Under the pieces are notes generated by a model. The model saw only the letters and a list, made by a program, of their open reading frames with translations, was not told the origin of the DNA and did no database searches. A stretch of 6,213 bases of DNA from Granulosicoccaceae bacterium (lineage in GTDB: Bacteria; Pseudomonadota; Gammaproteobacteria; DAOVJZ01). The translations under genes were made by a program, and so were the position numbers. This document shows, in pieces, positions 5,964-6,213 of this stretch (position 1 is the stretch's first letter; every line of letters starts with the position of its first letter). The stretch spans positions 1 to 6,213 of the forward strand of contig DAOVJZ010000093.1 of assembly GCA_030632035.1 (NCBI GenBank). Direction: 5' to 3'.

Positions 5964-6011
5964 AACAACAATATCGGCAAACCAACAATGTTACTTGAGT
6001 ATGCTAACCCT

Positions 6012-6213
6012 ATGAAATCCCCTAATAATCCCTGTGTTTTTAATGTCTCTCTCGATGACTTCCAGGAAAAAGTCCTTGATATGTCAGTAAAAACACCCGT
6101 ACTGGTCGACCTGTGGGCTGACTGGTGCTCTCCCTGTGTGGTCATCGCACCCGTTCTTCAGCAAGTCATTGAGGAATTTGAAGGTGAAGTATTACTGGCC
6201 AAGGTTGAAGCAG
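6012..6213 (+). CDS. CnoX/YbbN-like thioredoxin-domain protein, 3' end outside the window
   Basis: The first 67 codons of a plus-strand frame reach the right edge with no stop. The sequence reads as the N-terminal thioredoxin domain: VFNVSLDDFQEKVLDMS, a strand TPVLVDLWADW, the active site WCSPC, then the helix APVLQQVIEEF and LLAKVEA. The VSLDDFQEKV opening and LAKVEA strand resemble CnoX/YbbN co-chaperones, which carry TPR-like repeats after the thioredoxin domain and protect proteins under chlorine or oxidative stress. The distinguishing TPR part is beyond the window, so plain thioredoxin is not excluded. The active-site dipeptide is SP rather than the usual GP. ATG 6012 is chosen; an in-frame ATG at 5988 would add eight residues, and neither has a strong ribosome site. 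A minus-strand frame at 5933-6145 is its antisense shadow. Confidence 0.8.
   Translation, partial: MKSPNNPCVFNVSLDDFQEKVLDMSVKTPVLVDLWADWCSPCVVIAPVLQQVIEEFEGEVLLAKVEA

Larger units (their letters stand above)
5603..6011. other. 409-base divergent intergenic region, gene-free, rich in inverted repeats
   Basis: No convincing gene lies between the minus-strand peptidase and the plus-strand thioredoxin. TATACT boxes on the minus strand (5632-5637, 5669-5674) could serve the peptidase but lack good -35 partners. AAACCG (5682-5687) and CGGTTT (5691-5696) form a tiny 3-base-loop hairpin running into Ts, terminator-like but short. The rest is dominated by the hairpin at 5770-5794 and the nested palindrome at 5800-5963. 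The thioredoxin promoter must lie here too, but I cannot place it. Confidence 0.6.

Noticed and set aside
5933..6145. Minus-strand frame of 70 codons
   Set aside because: It is antisense to the thioredoxin domain, which has a clear WCSPC site and typical strands; the minus-strand product resembles nothing.

Overview
The window looks like a stretch of a gammaproteobacterial chromosome of moderate to low GC. The support is protein-level: a YdcH-type small protein ending in a LIPDLDA-like tail, a thioredoxin-HEAT protein, a large PilZ-like protein and a CnoX/YbbN-type thioredoxin all resemble gammaproteobacterial families I know. The genus cannot be named from the sequence. There is no phage, transposase, CRISPR array, rRNA or tRNA gene, so this is mostly chromosomal housekeeping and accessory metabolism.

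Layout. (1) Positions 1-1892, minus strand: a 630-codon open frame that runs off the left edge, a probable PilZ-like (cyclic di-GMP related) protein with a repeat-bearing low-complexity insert. (2) 1893-2086: an AT-rich divergent promoter region. (3) 2087-2936, plus strand: a two-gene unit, a YdcH/DUF465-type small helical protein overlapping by 8 bases a thioredoxin-fold protein (CPHC active site) fused to HEAT-like repeats. (4) 2936-3015: an imperfect palindrome between convergent genes. (5) 3022-4609, minus strand: a small conserved protein of unknown function followed 31 bases later by a complete SLC1-type (DAACS) acidic amino acid/dicarboxylate symporter. (6) 4715-5602, minus strand: an exported M15-type (VanY-like) D-Ala-D-Ala carboxypeptidase candidate with a twin-arginine signal. 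(7) 5603-6011: a 409-base divergent intergenic region holding a striking nested palindrome (5800-5963). (8) 6012-6213, plus strand: the start of a CnoX/YbbN-like thioredoxin, cut by the right edge.

How the parts relate. Two thioredoxin-fold proteins suggest thiol or protein quality-control functions, but they sit in separate units and nothing in the sequence ties them together. The small protein and the symporter are probably co-transcribed. The peptidase lies upstream on the same strand with a 112-base gap, so it may be separate. I see no convincing multi-gene novel system. The best candidates for new biology are the nested palindrome at 5800-5963, the insert in the PilZ-like protein, and the small protein of unknown function paired with the transporter.
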